From the NCBI RefSeq assembly GCF_020217185.1, contig NZ_JAIWNX010000195.1, forward strand, positions 1-10,000: DNA of 10,000 nt. Reading direction: 5' to 3'. Shown here piece by piece: positions 7,511 through 10,000 of the stretch. The stretch is from Asticcacaulis sp. Lineage in GTDB: Bacteria > Pseudomonadota > Alphaproteobacteria > Caulobacterales > Caulobacteraceae. The position numbers and the translations under genes were made by a program. Under the pieces are notes generated by a model. That model searched no databases and was not told where the DNA came from. It worked only from the letters and a program-made list of their open reading frames with translations. The first letter of the stretch is position 1; each line of letters starts with the position of its first letter.

Positions 7511-8971
7511 CTATTCGATCACATAGCCGATGGGGGCCTGATAGCTGCCGGCCGGAGGCGGCGCTTCGGCGACTTCACCGCGCTTGGCACGCACGGATTT
7601 GTTCAGACGTCCGAGGAAAACGGATTCGAGGTCAGAGGCGACCTGGAAATTGTCGGCCGGGGTCTGGAAGGCGTCCGGCGACTTCGCCGAAACGATATAG
7701 GGCGTGACGATGACGACCATTTCCGTTTGCTCATCGAGGAAGTCGCGTGAGCGGAACAGGGCCCCCAGCACCGGTATCGTGGTCATGCCGGGCAGGGCGT
7801 CAATGCTCTGCTTGTACTTTGATTGCAGCAGCCCGGCGATCATCAGGGAGCCGCCCGATGGCAGTTCGACGGTGGTTTCGGCGCGCCGCACCGACAGGCC
7901 GGGAATGGTGAAGGTGTCATCCAGCGTGAAGGCACCGGTATTGACGATTTCCGAAACCTCGGTCGAAAGCTTCAATGAGATGGTGCCGTTCGACAGCACC
8001 ACTGGTGTAAAGCCCAGGCCGACGCCGTAGGTCTTGAATTCAACGGTGATGCGACCCTGAGCATCCTTGGCCACGGGCACGGGGAATTCCCCGCCCGCCA
8101 GGAACTTGGCCGATTCACCGGAAACCGCAGCCAGATTGGGCTCGGCAAGGGTGCGCACCAGACCGACGCGCTCAAAGGCCTGAAGCGAGGCCGACAGCAA
8201 GTTGTCGGCATAGCCGATCTTCATGCCGCCCAGCGCCTTGCCATTGGTGCCATAGGTCGGCGTGTTCTGCAGGGCGTACTGCACTTCGCCGGTCTGACCG
8301 GACAGGCCGTTGAAGTTGAAGCCCATCTGCTTGATCGAGGACTTCTGGACCTCGACGATGCGCACCTTCAGGCTGACCTGATCCTTACCGGCGATGGCCA
8401 GCATGTTGATGATGTTTTCCGGCTTTTCGGCAAAGGCCACCGACAGGCGCTGAATGGCCTCGGACTCGCTGGCGTTCGCCACCACGCCCGACAGGATCAC
8501 ATAGCCATTGACGCTCTGCACCTGCACATCTGACTGCGGATAGAGCTTGCGCACCGTGTCCGACAACTGATCGGTGGAGACGCCAACGCGGACCTGAAGG
8601 TTGAGGATCTGACGCCCTGTGGCGTCGAAGAAGATGGCGTCCGACTGACCGGCGGTGACCCCCAGAACAAAGATACGGCGCGGGGTGCGCAGCACGGCGT
8701 CGGCGACCGCCGGATTGGAGACGAAGACGTCGGCAGCGTCCACAGGCAGGTCGATCACCGCCGAGCGCCCTTTGGCGAGGTTGAGCACCTGCGTGCGGGC
8801 ACCTGAGGTCTGGGTCTGCACGCTCATGGGGCTGCCCAGCGAGGTGTAGGGCTTGGGGGCGGCCTGAACGCCGGTGGCCGCCAGACTGCTCATCAGCAGG
8901 CCAGCGGCAAAAACGGTGAAGGCGAGAGGGGCGCGTGCCATGTCAAAACGTCTCTTCATCGAAACTCTCAT
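7511..8971 (-). CDS. cpaC: CpaC (RcpA), Tad pilus outer-membrane secretin
   Basis: A secretin of up to 486 residues that forms the multimeric outer-membrane channel through which the Tad pilus emerges. It has a Sec signal peptide (basic MKRRF, hydrophobic 16-31, likely cleavage after VQA at about 37). A secretin N-domain follows (about 60-130, with VFVSNPAVADAVL), then a BON-like segment (about 132-190, with GYVILSGVV). The secretin domain spans about 195-430. The canonical secretin signature runs from VRTLAEPNLAAVSG to FLAGGEFPVPV (272-300), and the second conserved block is around VELPSGGSLMIAGLL (368-382). About 55 further residues follow the barrel, ending Pro/Ala-rich. The ATG at 8971 overlaps the cpaB stop (ATGA) but has no Shine-Dalgarno. 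The ATG four codons later (8959) has GAGAG 5 bases upstream and may be the real start. Confidence 0.95.
   Translation of the reverse strand: MRVSMKRRFDMARAPLAFTVFAAGLLMSSLAATGVQAAPKPYTSLGSPMSVQTQTSGARTQVLNLAKGRSAVIDLPVDAADVFVSNPAVADAVLRTPRRIFVLGVTAGQSDAIFFDATGRQILNLQVRVGVSTDQLSDTVRKLYPQSDVQVQSVNGYVILSGVVANASESEAIQRLSVAFAEKPENIINMLAIAGKDQVSLKVRIVEVQKSSIKQMGFNFNGLSGQTGEVQYALQNTPTYGTNGKALGGMKIGYADNLLSASLQAFERVGLVRTLAEPNLAAVSGESAKFLAGGEFPVPVAKDAQGRITVEFKTYGVGLGFTPVVLSNGTISLKLSTEVSEIVNTGAFTLDDTFTIPGLSVRRAETTVELPSGGSLMIAGLLQSKYKQSIDALPGMTTIPVLGALFRSRDFLDEQTEMVVIVTPYIVSAKSPDAFQTPADNFQVASDLESVFLGRLNKSVRAKRGEVAEAPPPAGSYQAPIGYVIE
8965..8969 (-). promoter_or_regulatory. Shine-Dalgarno favouring an internal cpaC start at 8959
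   Basis: GAGAG on the minus strand is followed by TTTCG and the ATG at 8957-8959. The more upstream ATG (8969-8971) is preceded by a sequence with no purine tract. This suggests cpaC begins at 8959 (MKRRF...), which also gives a more typical signal peptide. The upstream ATGA overlap could still be used through coupling. Confidence 0.45.
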
Positions 8972-9882
8972 CGGGATACCGGCACATCGGTGCCCTGGCC
9001 ATTGCGATAGACGACCACCTTGTTGCCGGCGCCGGCTGGGGAAGGCCCGACGCGACCGGAGGGGCCCCCGACATCGGCGTAGGAGCGCAGCATCAGCGAC
9101 AACGGCCCCTGCGCCTTGGCCTGTGCCAGAGCCTCGCCCTCTTCGGGGCGAACCTCTAAGGTGGCGGTGGCCCCGATGACCGAGGGCTGATCGGACTTGG
9201 CTTCGACCGTCTGATCGACGGCCAGCACCTTGACATTGCGCAGGACCGGTTTGGCCACGTGCGAGCTTTGGCCATTATTCTGGACCTCCATCGATACGAC
9301 GATATCGACGCGGTCGCCGGGCAGGATGAAGCCGCCCGCCGTGCTTTCGACGGTCACCGGCACGGCCATGGCGCGCATGCCGGGAGCCAGCATGACGGCC
9401 ATGAAACCGCCCGCATCGGCGCGCACGACCTTGCGCGCCACGATCGGCTCATTGGCCAGCATTTCCTCGCGCACCACGCCGCCCAGCACGGCGTCCATGC
9501 CGCGCGTCGGGTTCAGCACCTTATCAGCCGCATCGACGACCTTAGCGGCCCCGGTCTGGACTTTTTTGTCCAGCGCCTTGTCTTCGGCGGACTTGGCTTC
9601 GGCAGGGGCGACAGGCGTTACCGGCCGGTCGGTGAAATAGGACTCGGTGATGCCGTCTTCCGGCCACGCTTTCCACGTCAGGTCGGCTTCGGCGATGCGT
9701 TCCCCCACCTTCAGGTGACGCGCGGCGACCAGCACCTTCACGGCGGAGGCCTCGGCTGAAACCTTTTGCGAGGCATTGGCGTTGGATGCGCCATTGCCGC
9801 CGATCATGCCGCGCACGACCAGCGCCAGCAGAAGCGCTGCGACCGCGGCTATGCCCATTACGACAAAACGTGACGCCTTCAT
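8968..9882 (-). CDS. cpaB: CpaB (RcpC), Tad pilus assembly protein with SAF domain
   Basis: A 304-residue CpaB/RcpC family protein: one N-terminal membrane helix (about 6-24) and a periplasmic body that helps assemble or stabilise the secretin channel. A SAF domain begins at about 48 (VKVLVAARHLKVGERI and the ADLTWKAWPEDGI strand). The conserved GGFILPGDRVDIVVS block is at 183-197 and the GATATLEVRPEEGEALAQA block at 237-255. Between the SAF start and the block around ANEPIVARKV lies an Ala/Lys-rich segment (about 93-135) that looks helical and longer than I expect for the family. The ATG at 9882 is preceded by AAGGGGA about 7 bases upstream, the best ribosome site in the operon, fitting its place as first gene in the window. 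Its stop overlaps cpaC by 4 bases. Confidence 0.93.
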   Translation of the reverse strand: MKASRFVVMGIAAVAALLLALVVRGMIGGNGASNANASQKVSAEASAVKVLVAARHLKVGERIAEADLTWKAWPEDGITESYFTDRPVTPVAPAEAKSAEDKALDKKVQTGAAKVVDAADKVLNPTRGMDAVLGGVVREEMLANEPIVARKVVRADAGGFMAVMLAPGMRAMAVPVTVESTAGGFILPGDRVDIVVSMEVQNNGQSSHVAKPVLRNVKVLAVDQTVEAKSDQPSVIGATATLEVRPEEGEALAQAKAQGPLSLMLRSYADVGGPSGRVGPSPAGAGNKVVVYRNGQGTDVPVSR

Positions 9883-10000
9883 GGAGGTTCCCCTTCAAAG
9901 CCCCGGCGGCGTTCTGGCGCGCACGGATAGCCAGTCAATTGGCAGTTGCGGCGAATCTTGGCTTAACGGTGGTTAACGGGAGCCTAAAGAAAGCTAATGG
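9883..10000 (-). promoter_or_regulatory. Non-coding leader and probable promoter region upstream of cpaB
   Basis: At least part of these 118 bases is non-coding: all three minus-strand frames are closed by stops, and no recognisable gene end can be called. It holds a CtrA-like TTAA repeat (9963-9977) and a GANTC site (GAATC, 9953-9957), the CcrM methylation target in Caulobacterales. It also holds a TTGACT -35-like hexamer (9933-9938) whose matching -10 (AGAACG, 9910-9915) is poor. The gene upstream, often cpaA or pilA in this group, lies outside the window, so cpaB could also be read from further up. Confidence 0.4.
9963..9977 (+). promoter_or_regulatory. CtrA-like binding motif (TTAA-N6-TTAAC)
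   Basis: The plus strand reads TTAA-CGGTGG-TTAAC. The Caulobacter CtrA consensus is TTAA-N7-TTAAC, so both half-sites are exact but the spacer is one base short. It lies about 80 bases before the cpaB ATG. CtrA drives pilus genes in Caulobacter, which makes it a plausible regulator here; binding at this spacing is an inference. Confidence 0.4.

Overview
The window looks like a stretch of alphaproteobacterial chromosome, most likely from the Caulobacterales. DNA is GC-rich (about 60% by eye). Every gene lies on the minus strand and they are packed head to tail. The gene order cpaB-cpaC-cpaD-cpaE-cpaF-tadB-tadC is that of Caulobacter-type Tad (Flp) pilus loci. A CtrA-like TTAA repeat upstream of cpaB and an alphaproteobacterial GTTC-N7-GTTC SOS box fit the same group. 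A moderate-GC member such as Asticcacaulis is a guess from composition and gene content, not something the sequence proves.

Layout, read in the direction of transcription (high to low coordinates). Positions 9883-10000 are a non-coding leader with a CtrA-like motif. Then come cpaB (inner-membrane/periplasmic secretin-assembly protein), cpaC (outer-membrane secretin), cpaD (lipoprotein), cpaE (MinD/ParA-like localisation factor with a degenerate P-loop), cpaF (assembly ATPase), tadB and tadC (inner-membrane platform proteins). These seven genes are separated by 36 bases or less. Two pairs overlap by 4 bases, and several Shine-Dalgarno sequences sit on the stop codon of the gene before, so they are almost certainly one translationally coupled operon. 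Together they encode the core Tad pilus machine: outer-membrane channel, periplasmic link, cytoplasmic ATPase and platform. The pilin (pilA), prepilin peptidase (cpaA) and tadE/F/G-type minor pilins are not in the window.

After tadC a 69-base gap leads to a functionally unrelated gene, cut off by the window edge. It encodes a FAN1-family VRR-NUC nuclease (5'-flap / interstrand-crosslink repair) that continues into what looks like the first strand of a DEDDh (DnaQ-like) 3'-5' exonuclease domain. The gap contains a perfect GTTC-N7-GTTC LexA box whose AT-rich spacer overlaps a TATAAA -10-like element 30 bases before the start codon, so this repair gene is probably SOS-induced. The SOS-controlled FAN1-exonuclease fusion is the most interesting element here; the Tad region is largely conventional. 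There is no gene-free stretch over 300 bases, and I saw no RNA genes, insertion sequences or CRISPR arrays.
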